This document shows positions 33,870 to 42,998 of a stretch of DNA of 64,000 bases, piece by piece. The stretch is taken from NCBI GenBank assembly GCA_900539185.1, contig UQBG01000013.1, positions 35,065 through 99,064 of the forward strand, read 5' to 3'. The position numbers and the translations under genes are program-made. Numbering within the stretch: position 1 is the stretch's first letter; the number at the start of each line of letters is the position of its first letter. The notes under the pieces were generated by a model, which saw only the letters and a list, made by a program, of their open reading frames with translations, did no database searches and was not told where the DNA came from. Source of the DNA: an uncultured Clostridium sp. (lineage in GTDB: Bacteria; Bacillota; Clostridia; Lachnospirales; Lachnospiraceae).

Positions 33870-33898
33870 ATTATAACACTTGTTTTTCATTTTGGAAA
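33870..33898 (-). promoter_or_regulatory. glgCD promoter
   Basis: Minus-strand TTTCCA (33893-33898), 17-base spacer, TATAAT (33870-33875), about 33 bases before the glgC start. The 33899-33962 stretch is very A/T-rich (long A tract on the minus strand), possibly an UP element. Confidence 0.7.
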
Positions 33899-33962
33899 TG
33901 CTTTTTATGCAATTTCACAAATTTCATTCTTTTTTTTTCGTCTTTTTCTGCAAAATTACTGT

Positions 33963-34005
33963 AAAAGGCAGGTAAAAAGTATTCAAAGCCTTTTCCCTGC
34001 CTTTT
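33963..34005 (-). terminator. Terminator of the contractile-injection operon
   Basis: AAAAGGCAGG and CCTGCCTTTT arms (10 bp) with a 23-base loop, ending in T-rich sequence on the minus strand, about 75 bases after the calpain-like gene's stop. No other gene separates it from the operon. Confidence 0.75.
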
Positions 34006-34078
34006 GATTCCATCTTATTTTGGTGATTTTCAATTAAAAAACATCAAAAAATAAACAAATTATACAAAATCCATGTTC

Positions 34079-37000
34079 TTATGCCTGACGGTAATTCGGA
34101 ATCTGTACATTCTCCGGCCGGATATCAAATGCCTGATAGAGCGTCTGATACATATCATCGGCTTCGATCCATGAAGTTCCACGGAATCCGCCCCGTGTAA
34201 GTGCTTCCCGGTCCGCTCCGACCAGATGGCGGTTTGCCTCCCGTTCGGTGATCACCTGAAACAGCGACTCTGTCTGAATCTGCTTCTTTCCTTCCTTCAC
34301 CGTATATTCATAATTATAAATATTAAACGGATCACGCATCAGAAAGAAAATTCTTCCATCCTTCTCTGCATAGTCAATAATATTTGTACAGTGCGGAATG
34401 ATGCTGCTCAGCGTTGCCCCCTGATCCAGATGCTCCATCAGCACCTGTGCCATATCCAGTACCGGAAGCTTATATGGAGTCTCCGTATCCGCATGGACTC
34501 TGCCCACTGCCTGCCGTTTCCGGCGCAGCTGCTCTGTTCTTTCCGGATTTACTCCCTGTTCACGATAGTTCTGCCGCTGATCCTCTGTAAACGGAAGCTC
34601 CTCGCCTAACCGCATACGCTCCAGATTCTGCAATAGAATCATTTCATAGTAAGCCTTTGCCGCTCCACGATTCTTTCTACCCTCTTCGGCTCTGTCCTGC
34701 TCTGACATCGCCTTGTAGCCGTCAATATAAGCGTTCAGATTTTCCCCTTCTCGTTTCCTTAAAAAGTCAAACTCCAGTTCTCCCCTGTCAATCACTTCTC
34801 CCAGACACTTGTATAGCTGTCTCAGGGAAAGCCCCTTCTGTTCCTTTCCGGTTGCTTCGTCGATGTTTTCCTTATACATCTTCTGGTATTGTTCAAATAC
34901 AATACCCATACCGTTTTCTTCCATTGGATCAAGACCTGCCATCAGACCATGACAGATATCCGCATCCTCCAGATTCAGACTCACCGGCCGCTGTCCCCAG
35001 TCCATGTTGATCGGCTCTTTGCCGGTCAATGTAAAGACAGCCTTCGGGACAGCTCCCATCGTCAGCTCCTCAGCTACATTGTACAAGTGATTTCCCTGAG
35101 TCTTTACCTCACCCTTATTGTTGAAGCCACCGAGTGCATACGCCTTTTCCAAAAGCTGCACCCAGACACAGTCACAGGCGTTTCCCCATCCGGTTTCATA
35201 CTGCTTACGCAGTTTGAAGTACACCGGCATAGGATCTCCGGCCGGATCCCTGCGGAACATCCGAACCAGTACATTGCCATCTCCCAGATCCTGAAACATG
35301 CTTCGAATAAACGCCGGATTTGCATTGACTACCGAACTGATCGCCGATACATACCAGCAGTCACCGATGCTGCTCTGCCGCACATCATTGATGTTCGGTT
35401 CATGAAGAAACAGCGGTATCTCCCGCACATTGCTTTCTTCCAGATTCGCCGAGTAGGTCGTATCCTCCACATAGGCAATCGTATTCTGACAGATATGACG
35501 GAATTCTTCCTCATCCATCGTATCCCGCAGTGTGCCGCTCAGAGTTTCATTCATCTGTCGCAACAGCTCCTGTAAAAGCTGATAGTTTGCCTGCACATAT
35601 CCATCCTCATTTTCCCGGTTTCCATCCAGATATGTCTTTGCAGCTGTCTGAAATGTATCCAGATATGCCATTTCCATCTCCGTGGTATCCGTATTCACGA
35701 TTCCGACGATCTGTCGATAGCGGTCGATTGCCCGAAGTGCCGTCTCATACTCTTCTGTATAGAGATCGTTTTTGTTCTCATACGGAAGCAGTCCCTCCAG
35801 CTTTACCTGCTGTTTCAGCTGCTGCTTCCAGTCACTCGTAAAATACTTCTTCAGCTCTACCGGCGGAACATAGGACGCATCTCCCCGCTGATAAGACTCC
35901 AGTGTACTGTTTCTAAGCTCCGGCATTTTTTCCAACAGTTCATCCTGCTTCTTACATGCCTTCTCATAGTTTACCTGCCCATGATTCATGGTACGCTTGT
36001 CCCGGATGATCCAGTTAAAGAACTGCAGGGGATAACCAATGAGTCCACCGGCATAAGTGATGAAATCACCCGGCCGCTCCCGAATCTCTCCGCGCTGCAT
36101 CCGATCCTTCAGTTCATGCCCGACTTCATTTAACAGCCGTGCCTTCTTCTGATTCTCCGCTACTTCATCCTGCAGCTTTACCTCCAGATGATGCAGACGA
36201 ATCTTCCTTACCTTTTCGCCTCTCTCATTCTCTATCTGGCCTGCGTTTTCCCTGTCCATATTTGCATACGGATTCTTCTCGTCTGCCACACTGCCAATCT
36301 GCCTGTAATACAGACCGACTGCATATTCCTTCAGATCAAGTAGCTGATCATATAACACTTCCGGGTCATCATATACATTCAGTTCTTCTGCCAGCTCCGC
36401 ATTCTCGATCTGGAAGTCGGATGCTTTGATTCCGTACAGAAGCTTCATGCACTCGTAGATCTCTGCCATATGATCTACCAGCACCGCATCCTTATAGTCT
36501 CCCTCCTGTAGTGACTGACATAGCTGAGTATATTGATCCCGAAATGCTACCCGCAGACCCAGATATTCATCCGATGTTTCCGGGGAAGGTGCACCATATT
36601 TTGCATCCCCACTAACCTGATCGGTCAGGGTACGGATCTGCATTACCAGATCCTCTTCCTTCAACAACTGCATCTTCTGATAATCTTCATAAAACTGCTG
36701 ATAACGCACTTGCAGGTCGGCATAGTTTTGCTCCAGTACACTCTTATCCTCCCGACGGTTCAGTGTCTGAACATAGTTTCCCTTCTCATCCACATGATAC
36801 ATTCTCCGTATCAGCTCCAATGCCTCTGCGAGCAGTGGCTGCAGTTGAACCATACATTCACTTCTGGCGTACTGCAACGGAGTCTGCCCCAGCCGGTAAT
36901 AATCCACAGCATCCGTCTTCATTCCGGCAAGCTTATACAGCCCTCTTTCCAGCCGTACCATCTCCTGTACGGTCTTTTTCGGTTCCTTCGTCCACGCGAA

Positions 37001-38773
37001 CAGATCCTTGCTTACCCGCACATCTCTCGCCTTCTGTGCAGTCAGTTCTTCTCCAGCCTCCCGAAAACCGGCAGATACTTCTTGCATCTGCTCTCTGGTA
37101 TCTTTTCGTTGATTAACTGCCGTACCGGTTGAATATCCATAGGTCGCCAGTTCCTTCAGTCGGCGCTTTATATACGCAGTATAGTCCTGATCTGACGGCA
37201 TTTGTTTTTCCATATATTCCCGAAACTCCCGGTATTCCTCTTCCATCTTCCGGGTACGTTCATACCGCTCCTGCTCCTCCGGTTTCAGTTCCCGTTTTTC
37301 AGCCTCCCGGAGCCATTGCTGAAAATCTGCCCGTTTCTGCTCCGCCCGCAGATAAAGATGCCCATGATTTAATGTCTCACATAGCTTGATCATCTGTACC
37401 GCTCCTGCCGGATTTCCCGCCAGAAGTGCCCGGTCATCCATCTCCGCTGTCTGAAATTTCCTTGCCTGCATCAGATAGTTATGAATGATCTCGCCGATAT
37501 TATCATCTGTGATTTCAAAGTCCACAACCCGCTTTTCCTGCCGCTGCAGATTATCAAGCTCTGCCTGTGCCGCCAGCATTTCCTCCTCCGTTCGGATAAC
37601 ATCCTTCTGTTCCTCATACCGACGGATATTTTTCTGTGCGATCCGAATTGTATTCTCTGCGTTTTCCTTCTCGATCGTGCCGTTTTCAAGCTGTTCCTTC
37701 GTCCTGTCCAGAATCTGCTTTGCCGAAACATACCCCACATATTCCTGAATCCGCTCCATTTTTTTATCCAATATGCGGGCAGACGCCTCGATCTGTTCCT
37801 CCTGTTCCCGCCGGTCTTTCTCCATCTGTGCCAGCAGGACACTGGCTGCATTCCTTGTGGCTGCCGTCGTTTTCAGAATCTCCGGGAGTTCCCGCTTTTT
37901 CCTCTGCACCTCACGAAACACATCCTTCTGCTCTGCTTTCTCCAGACAGCTTTTCATCATCGTTTCATACTGCCGGCCTGCCATCTGACTCAGTTCTCCC
38001 TTTGCTGTAATCTGAGCCTCATCTCCATTTACATAAGCTTCATAGCGGCTCTGAAGAATCTGCCATACATTAAAATAAAAGTCCAGCTTATCTGCCATCT
38101 CATCTGTCTCACCAATCACCGCATACATATCCCGGATACAGGCGAAGTCCTGTTCCAGCTCCGGCAGTCGTTTCAGATACTCCTTTGGGGATATCTTCGC
38201 CAGTTTCCTTCCATACTTCCGATCCAGTCCTGACAGTTGGCGGCAGTAAATCTCCCGCAGAGCCGCCTTTGCTTCTCTTTCATACTCTGCCCGTTCCTTC
38301 TCTGCTCCTCCCTGCATAATGGCAGGGCAATACAACGCATCCGTTAACTGACGCATATCCTCTCTCGTAATCGATGCATCGGTCTCACTCGCCTTACAGA
38401 TCCGTAACAGGATCTGTTCCTGAGCGGCTGCTTCCGTCTCTTCTCCGGCTGTCAGTGCCCGTGTCTGCCGGATATAATCCGCCTCCTGTGTGCGTAATCC
38501 GTACAGACTCTGCATCTCCTGTTCTTTCACAGCTCTGTAAATCTCATAATCCCGATAGTTTCTGGCTGTACTCTTCTTTCTGGATGCTTTATACGTCTGA
38601 TAACTCGGATCACTATACTTCTGATATGCCTGCTGATCCTCCCGGCACAGCTTCTCATCCCGCTTCTGAAGCTGCTCCTGCTGTTCTCTGTTTTTCTGTG
38701 CTGTCTGCTCTCTACTCTGCTGCATTGCCTGCTCTCTGGTCATGTGCTGCATCTGCTCTCCTGACTGATCCAT
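34079..38773 (-). CDS. Giant calpain-like cysteine protease, candidate injected effector
   Basis: A 1564-residue protein from ATG 38773 (AGAGGAGGATATCAT upstream; an earlier ATG at 38794 has no site). Residues 1-1100 are highly charged, Gln/Glu/Arg-rich helical sequence with probable coiled coils; the first 50 residues are especially Gln-rich. Around 1130 is RQSSIGDCWYVSA, the catalytic-cysteine motif of C2 calpains (C1139). H1461 in IPHCTN and D1481 in LMRDPFN lie where calpain has His and Asn; the Cys-His gap is lengthened by about 165 residues of helical insert, and Asp replaces Asn. There is no signal peptide. It is the last gene of the contractile-injection operon, the usual place for cargo. 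The protease fold is likely; target and delivery are inferred. Confidence 0.7.
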   Translation of the reverse strand: MDQSGEQMQHMTREQAMQQSREQTAQKNREQQEQLQKRDEKLCREDQQAYQKYSDPSYQTYKASRKKSTARNYRDYEIYRAVKEQEMQSLYGLRTQEADYIRQTRALTAGEETEAAAQEQILLRICKASETDASITREDMRQLTDALYCPAIMQGGAEKERAEYEREAKAALREIYCRQLSGLDRKYGRKLAKISPKEYLKRLPELEQDFACIRDMYAVIGETDEMADKLDFYFNVWQILQSRYEAYVNGDEAQITAKGELSQMAGRQYETMMKSCLEKAEQKDVFREVQRKKRELPEILKTTAATRNAASVLLAQMEKDRREQEEQIEASARILDKKMERIQEYVGYVSAKQILDRTKEQLENGTIEKENAENTIRIAQKNIRRYEEQKDVIRTEEEMLAAQAELDNLQRQEKRVVDFEITDDNIGEIIHNYLMQARKFQTAEMDDRALLAGNPAGAVQMIKLCETLNHGHLYLRAEQKRADFQQWLREAEKRELKPEEQERYERTRKMEEEYREFREYMEKQMPSDQDYTAYIKRRLKELATYGYSTGTAVNQRKDTREQMQEVSAGFREAGEELTAQKARDVRVSKDLFAWTKEPKKTVQEMVRLERGLYKLAGMKTDAVDYYRLGQTPLQYARSECMVQLQPLLAEALELIRRMYHVDEKGNYVQTLNRREDKSVLEQNYADLQVRYQQFYEDYQKMQLLKEEDLVMQIRTLTDQVSGDAKYGAPSPETSDEYLGLRVAFRDQYTQLCQSLQEGDYKDAVLVDHMAEIYECMKLLYGIKASDFQIENAELAEELNVYDDPEVLYDQLLDLKEYAVGLYYRQIGSVADEKNPYANMDRENAGQIENERGEKVRKIRLHHLEVKLQDEVAENQKKARLLNEVGHELKDRMQRGEIRERPGDFITYAGGLIGYPLQFFNWIIRDKRTMNHGQVNYEKACKKQDELLEKMPELRNSTLESYQRGDASYVPPVELKKYFTSDWKQQLKQQVKLEGLLPYENKNDLYTEEYETALRAIDRYRQIVGIVNTDTTEMEMAYLDTFQTAAKTYLDGNRENEDGYVQANYQLLQELLRQMNETLSGTLRDTMDEEEFRHICQNTIAYVEDTTYSANLEESNVREIPLFLHEPNINDVRQSSIGDCWYVSAISSVVNANPAFIRSMFQDLGDGNVLVRMFRRDPAGDPMPVYFKLRKQYETGWGNACDCVWVQLLEKAYALGGFNNKGEVKTQGNHLYNVAEELTMGAVPKAVFTLTGKEPINMDWGQRPVSLNLEDADICHGLMAGLDPMEENGMGIVFEQYQKMYKENIDEATGKEQKGLSLRQLYKCLGEVIDRGELEFDFLRKREGENLNAYIDGYKAMSEQDRAEEGRKNRGAAKAYYEMILLQNLERMRLGEELPFTEDQRQNYREQGVNPERTEQLRRKRQAVGRVHADTETPYKLPVLDMAQVLMEHLDQGATLSSIIPHCTNIIDYAEKDGRIFFLMRDPFNIYNYEYTVKEGKKQIQTESLFQVITEREANRHLVGADREALTRGGFRGTSWIEADDMYQTLYQAFDIRPENVQIPNYRQA

Positions 38774-38816
38774 ATGATATCCTCCTCTTTTCATACATTC
38801 CTTCTTTATTTTCTTT

Positions 38817-39665
38817 CTATTCTTTTATCGATAGCGTCGCCTGCTTTACATACTGCCGTCCCACAATCTGCGTTCCAAACATATGCTGAACCAGCTTCTC
38901 TGACACATCATTGACGGTACATATATACACCGTCTGAACGGCCGGCTGACGTTCACCATACCGTTTATACAATTGCTGAACCATCGCCCCAAAGCATCCT
39001 CTGTGTTCCGGCTCTACATAGAACCGGTTGACCTCCATGGCAGCCCCCCATGTCCGGATCAGCAGATAACCTGCCAGCTTTCCATCCACCATATACGCCA
39101 GACTCATGTCCGGATCCATATCCTCACACAAGCGATAGTCCAGATACGCTTCGATATCCTGTCCAAACCGCTCTGCGAAACGTATGCGTTCCCGAACCGG
39201 AATCTCGGCAAACAAACCGATCTCGCCCTTTAATACATAGTCCTCCTTCATACGAATCGGATGCATTCCGCCACGAATCTGATAGACAACAGCCTGCTCT
39301 TTCGGTGCTTCCCAGTACCGCATTTGCAGCAAATGATCCATTGGCTCCGGCTGCAGCATCACATATCCATATCTGAGCGTTCCGCCACCACCGGCTGCCA
39401 CATAGCCTTCTGCCATTTGAAGCAGTTCGGATGCTGCCCTGCTCTGTGTCAGGATATTGCAGCATAATATTCCGATCTCGTACTCCCGCTCTCCGATTCT
39501 TTGTAACAACAGCAGCCCCTGCGGCGTTCCATCCTCTTTTTCTGCGCCAAACACTACACAGTCCGGATTCCTTCTACCCGTTCGATCCTGATACTCCTCC
39601 AGTCTCCACGCCGGACAGATTACATAGTATGGTTCAATCTCTCTTTCCTGTAATCGTTTAATCAT
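38817..39665 (-). CDS. Double GNAT-fold acetyltransferase
   Basis: A 282-residue protein with two GNAT-like halves. The C-terminal half (about 165-265) is the better one: AYMVDGKLAGYLLIR, MEVNRFYVEPEHRGCFGAMVQQL, with the acetyl-CoA loop as EHRGCFGA. The N-terminal half (about 30-130) keeps strands (GLLLLQRIGEREYEIGILCC) but no clear loop and may be only structural. It lies between the AAA+ ATPase and calpain-like genes, 43 bases before the latter. ATG 38817-side start at 39665 follows AGAGGGACT. It could modify the cargo, a tail protein or a resistance target; the operon gives no direct clue. Confidence 0.7.
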   Translation of the reverse strand: MIKRLQEREIEPYYVICPAWRLEEYQDRTGRRNPDCVVFGAEKEDGTPQGLLLLQRIGEREYEIGILCCNILTQSRAASELLQMAEGYVAAGGGGTLRYGYVMLQPEPMDHLLQMRYWEAPKEQAVVYQIRGGMHPIRMKEDYVLKGEIGLFAEIPVRERIRFAERFGQDIEAYLDYRLCEDMDPDMSLAYMVDGKLAGYLLIRTWGAAMEVNRFYVEPEHRGCFGAMVQQLYKRYGERQPAVQTVYICTVNDVSEKLVQHMFGTQIVGRQYVKQATLSIKE

Positions 39666-39725
39666 AGTCCCTCTTTCTTTTCCCTTTCTATATCTGATCC
39701 CTGATCTTCTATATTGGTTTCTCTG

Positions 39726-42077
39726 TTAATCCCAGTCTGCCTCCGGTTCTTCTCCCAGACCTACCATATAGGCATACGGTTCAAAGTCTGCCTTTGTAAA
39801 TACCTTACCGGTCTTTACAAACTCATACTTGATCGCCTGCAGATAATGCCGCATGCATACTTCCTTTCCGTCTCCGTCTGCTGCTGCCAGGAATGCGGCA
39901 TTTAAAATACAGTTTTTGATATTACCACCTACGAACTCAAACCGCTCTGCCAGGAACCGGATATCAACATCCTCACCCAGCGGAGTCCCCTTCGGAATCG
40001 TTGTCCGCCACAGCATCTCTCTGGTATCCGGATCCGGGAACTGGAATTCGACGATATACTTCATTCTTCGAAAGAACGCCGGATCAATATTGTGCTTATA
40101 GTTGGTTGCCAGAACCGACACACCATCATAGGCCTCTACCTCCTGAAGCAGCAACGCGGTTTTATTATTATTGGATGCCTGATTACTGCCGCCATCATCC
40201 GACCGCTTTGCAAACAGGGTATCGCACTCATCAAAGAACAGTACGACATTACACTTCTTCGCCTCACGGAAGATCATGGATATGGACTTCTCTGTTTCAC
40301 CCACATACTTGTCAATGACCTTTGACAAATCTACCCGGTACAGCTCCAGATTCAGTTCGTGTGCAATAACCTGTGCACACATGGACTTACCGGTACCGGG
40401 TGCACCAAACAGCAGAATCGACAGCCCTCGGCCATATGGATACTTCTTCGTATAATTCCAGTTATCATAGACCTGCTTCCGGAAGTTCATCTGATCGATC
40501 GCATGCTCCAGTGTCTCCCTTTGGGATGCATTCATAACAATATCCTCAAATCCAAAGTTTGCCTTTACCCGTGTTGCCTTCTGTGTCAGTTCCGAGCTCA
40601 TCTGATTATTACATCCCTGAAATAACCGGGCTCGTGATACCAGAATCTCCTTATTCATCGTTGCAAAGCTCCGTGCCTGATGAAGCGCCGACTTAATCTT
40701 TCCCGGTGTGAACAGAAACTTCGTTGCCAGCTCCTGCAGACTCACATCCTGATCCAGACTATACTCCTGTGCAAAGTAGCTCCAGCAGTCCTCCCGTTCC
40801 TGATTCGACGGTGTCGGCAGCTCCAGCTCTGTAAACTCCTGTGTCGTCACATCCCGCAGTGCCAGTTTCTCCCGGCTGACCGTAAAGACAGTAATCTGAT
40901 GCTCCAGCAGCTTTCCAAGCGACAGATCCATATAGCCCAAGAACTTCTCCTTCTCATCCTCACGATAGGTCAGTTCATCCAGACAACAGCAGGCATTCGT
41001 AAAGATACACTCCCTGCATACCGCCCAGATTGCTTTTTCTATAAACGCATGGTCATATACAAACAGCTTCTTACAGTTTAGGGTGATTGCCTCCATACCA
41101 TGGTTCTTGCAGAACTGTTTTACAAAGAACTTCCGCCCGCTTCCTTCATCGCCATAGTAAGAAAAGATCCGCACGCCTTTACTATAAGAAATATCCATCG
41201 CTTCCAAAATCTGTGCATTTGCCATGATCGGATTCAGTTCCTGCTCATCCGTCAGGCGTTTCATAAACCGCTGATAGTTCTCATCCAGTCGGAACGGCTG
41301 ACTGCCAAACAGATAATCGATCAACCGCTTATCCGGTGCGATCACCGTTGAAAACGGCATCTGACTGTTCACCCGCAGGTCCATGATCGGAAGCAGCTGC
41401 TCCAGTGTGACAGACATCTGACTGTATACATCCGTGATCGAATACCGATTCGAAAAGTACACACGCGCCGCCGACTCAATGGTAGGGGCTGTCAGACTTC
41501 CGTTTTCATTCACGATCTGGAATACCGATGCATAACTGGTCTGTGTAGAAGACAGGATTGCACAGGCCAGGCAAAAGACCGTAAACGGCTGGAAGGAAAG
41601 CTTCCTGCAAAGCTCGTAAAATGGGAATTCCCTGCCGGACAGATCGGTCGCTTTCAATCGATCATCCACAAATGCCAGCAGTTCATCTGCCGTCATCTCC
41701 TTCCCATCCGACGATTCCTCCGATGCTTCCCCAAAGGACATCGCAAAGCCCTGCAGCAGATCTGCCAGCTCGTCATCGATCTCCTCCTTGTATTCATCCT
41801 CCACGTCGTCTCCGGATTCATCTTTCCCTCCGGCGGTTTCCTCCTTTTGTACAAAGAACTGCTGAATCTTGGTGTCGCATAACTGATATGCGATCTCGAT
41901 ATCCGGATACATGATATTCTTATAACCACCCTGTCCGGTTGCATACTTACTCTTCAGCCCCTGAATATACTCTGCCAGTTGAATATTTGCACAGGCAAAT
42001 ATGTAGTCCATGTATTCAGAGTAGCCTGTAAATGCCTTATGTCTGTATTCTTCACTGAATTTTCCTGTCTGTTCCAT
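39726..42077 (-). CDS. AAA+ ATPase of the contractile injection system (Afp15/Pvc15 type)
   Basis: A 783-residue cytoplasmic AAA+ protein. The C-terminal third is the ATPase: Walker A GAPGTGKS with K564, pore segment DKYVGETEKS, Walker B VLFFDECDTLF with D616 and E617, sensor VLATNYKHNID and arginine finger AFFRRMKYIVEF. The N-terminal 450 residues hold a long acidic stretch (about 80-110, DESGDDVEDEYKEE) and a second degenerate AAA-like region (FSYYGDEGSGRKFFVKQF near residue 310). An ATPase of this type is the marker that separates eCIS from tailocins; in PVC it is needed for assembly or cargo loading. The start at 42077 follows GCAGGGATCGTAGG. Confidence 0.88.
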   Translation of the reverse strand: MEQTGKFSEEYRHKAFTGYSEYMDYIFACANIQLAEYIQGLKSKYATGQGGYKNIMYPDIEIAYQLCDTKIQQFFVQKEETAGGKDESGDDVEDEYKEEIDDELADLLQGFAMSFGEASEESSDGKEMTADELLAFVDDRLKATDLSGREFPFYELCRKLSFQPFTVFCLACAILSSTQTSYASVFQIVNENGSLTAPTIESAARVYFSNRYSITDVYSQMSVTLEQLLPIMDLRVNSQMPFSTVIAPDKRLIDYLFGSQPFRLDENYQRFMKRLTDEQELNPIMANAQILEAMDISYSKGVRIFSYYGDEGSGRKFFVKQFCKNHGMEAITLNCKKLFVYDHAFIEKAIWAVCRECIFTNACCCLDELTYREDEKEKFLGYMDLSLGKLLEHQITVFTVSREKLALRDVTTQEFTELELPTPSNQEREDCWSYFAQEYSLDQDVSLQELATKFLFTPGKIKSALHQARSFATMNKEILVSRARLFQGCNNQMSSELTQKATRVKANFGFEDIVMNASQRETLEHAIDQMNFRKQVYDNWNYTKKYPYGRGLSILLFGAPGTGKSMCAQVIAHELNLELYRVDLSKVIDKYVGETEKSISMIFREAKKCNVVLFFDECDTLFAKRSDDGGSNQASNNNKTALLLQEVEAYDGVSVLATNYKHNIDPAFFRRMKYIVEFQFPDPDTREMLWRTTIPKGTPLGEDVDIRFLAERFEFVGGNIKNCILNAAFLAAADGDGKEVCMRHYLQAIKYEFVKTGKVFTKADFEPYAYMVGLGEEPEADWD

Positions 42078-42117
42078 CCTACGATCCCTGCCTTTATCTC
42101 AGTCTCTATCTTACTCA

Positions 42118-42972
42118 TTATTCGGTATCTGTTTCCCACTCGTAGTCAAATATATAAGTCCCGTGATAGCACCGCTCCATCGGTACAAGTGCATCCCCGG
42201 TCAGCCGCTTTAACAGCCGGTCGGCATCTCCGTTCAGAACCGGTATCACCAGCTTCTGATCTGCTCCATATTTCTCAATCGCATGTTCCAGTGCATAGCC
42301 AAACATCGCTAAAAGTTCCTTTGCTCTGGCTGGGGTGATACGCACCCACTCCAGCACCAGATGATCCGCTTCCTGTTCTACCATCAGGCAGCCCTCCAGA
42401 TGATTCTTTCTCTCTACGACACAGCTGCAGTCCGGCTCGATCCGCTCCTCTGTAATATCGCGGTTCAAGGCGATCGGTGGTTCAAGGCGTAACTGTTGGA
42501 GCAATTCTTTATTCAGCTCCCGATACGGTATCACATTCACAGGAAGCTGCTTTCCCTTCCATACGGTCTGAATCTCTCCGAGTGTACAGCTATAGCAGCC
42601 TCTGCTCTCTTCCTCCTCCAGATCGAATCCACAGAATTCCAAAAATGGCTTTATTCCATTCTCCTGCTGCAGATTCTCCGAAAATGTAATCTGATATCCG
42701 TATACGGTTTCCCACCGACTGATCTCATCTGCCATCCGAATAAGAAGCTCGGTTGCAAATCCTCTCCTGCGATATGCCGGTTCTATGTAGAGGGAATGAA
42801 TCCGTACTGCCTGCCCATCCAGCTCTGCAACCATCTGCCCGCAGGCATAACCGTCCTCTTCCACTCCGAGTCCGATATACGTTCCGCCATCTGCCAGTAT
42901 ATCCTGAACCTCTTCCGGTATTAGGCGAGCATATGCACTTAAACTCTCATCATTTATCCTACTAATCCGCAT
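42118..42972 (-). CDS. Double GNAT-fold acetyltransferase
   Basis: A 284-residue protein. The N-terminal GNAT (about 1-130) is canonical: GGTYIGLGVEEDG, VRIHSLYIEPAYRRRGFATELL, where YRRRGFA is the acetyl-CoA loop. The C-terminal half repeats the fold in weaker form (LVLEWVRITPARAKELLAMF). Its overall plan mirrors the other double-GNAT gene, with the better domain at the opposite end. It lies between the AAA+ ATPase and a candidate cargo gene. ATG 42972 follows GAGGAGGCAGAATATAGA. A role in modifying a cargo or structural protein is inferred only from position. Confidence 0.72.
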   Translation of the reverse strand: MRISRINDESLSAYARLIPEEVQDILADGGTYIGLGVEEDGYACGQMVAELDGQAVRIHSLYIEPAYRRRGFATELLIRMADEISRWETVYGYQITFSENLQQENGIKPFLEFCGFDLEEEESRGCYSCTLGEIQTVWKGKQLPVNVIPYRELNKELLQQLRLEPPIALNRDITEERIEPDCSCVVERKNHLEGCLMVEQEADHLVLEWVRITPARAKELLAMFGYALEHAIEKYGADQKLVIPVLNGDADRLLKRLTGDALVPMERCYHGTYIFDYEWETDTE

Positions 42973-42998
42973 TCTATATTCTGCCTCCTCGTATGCTA

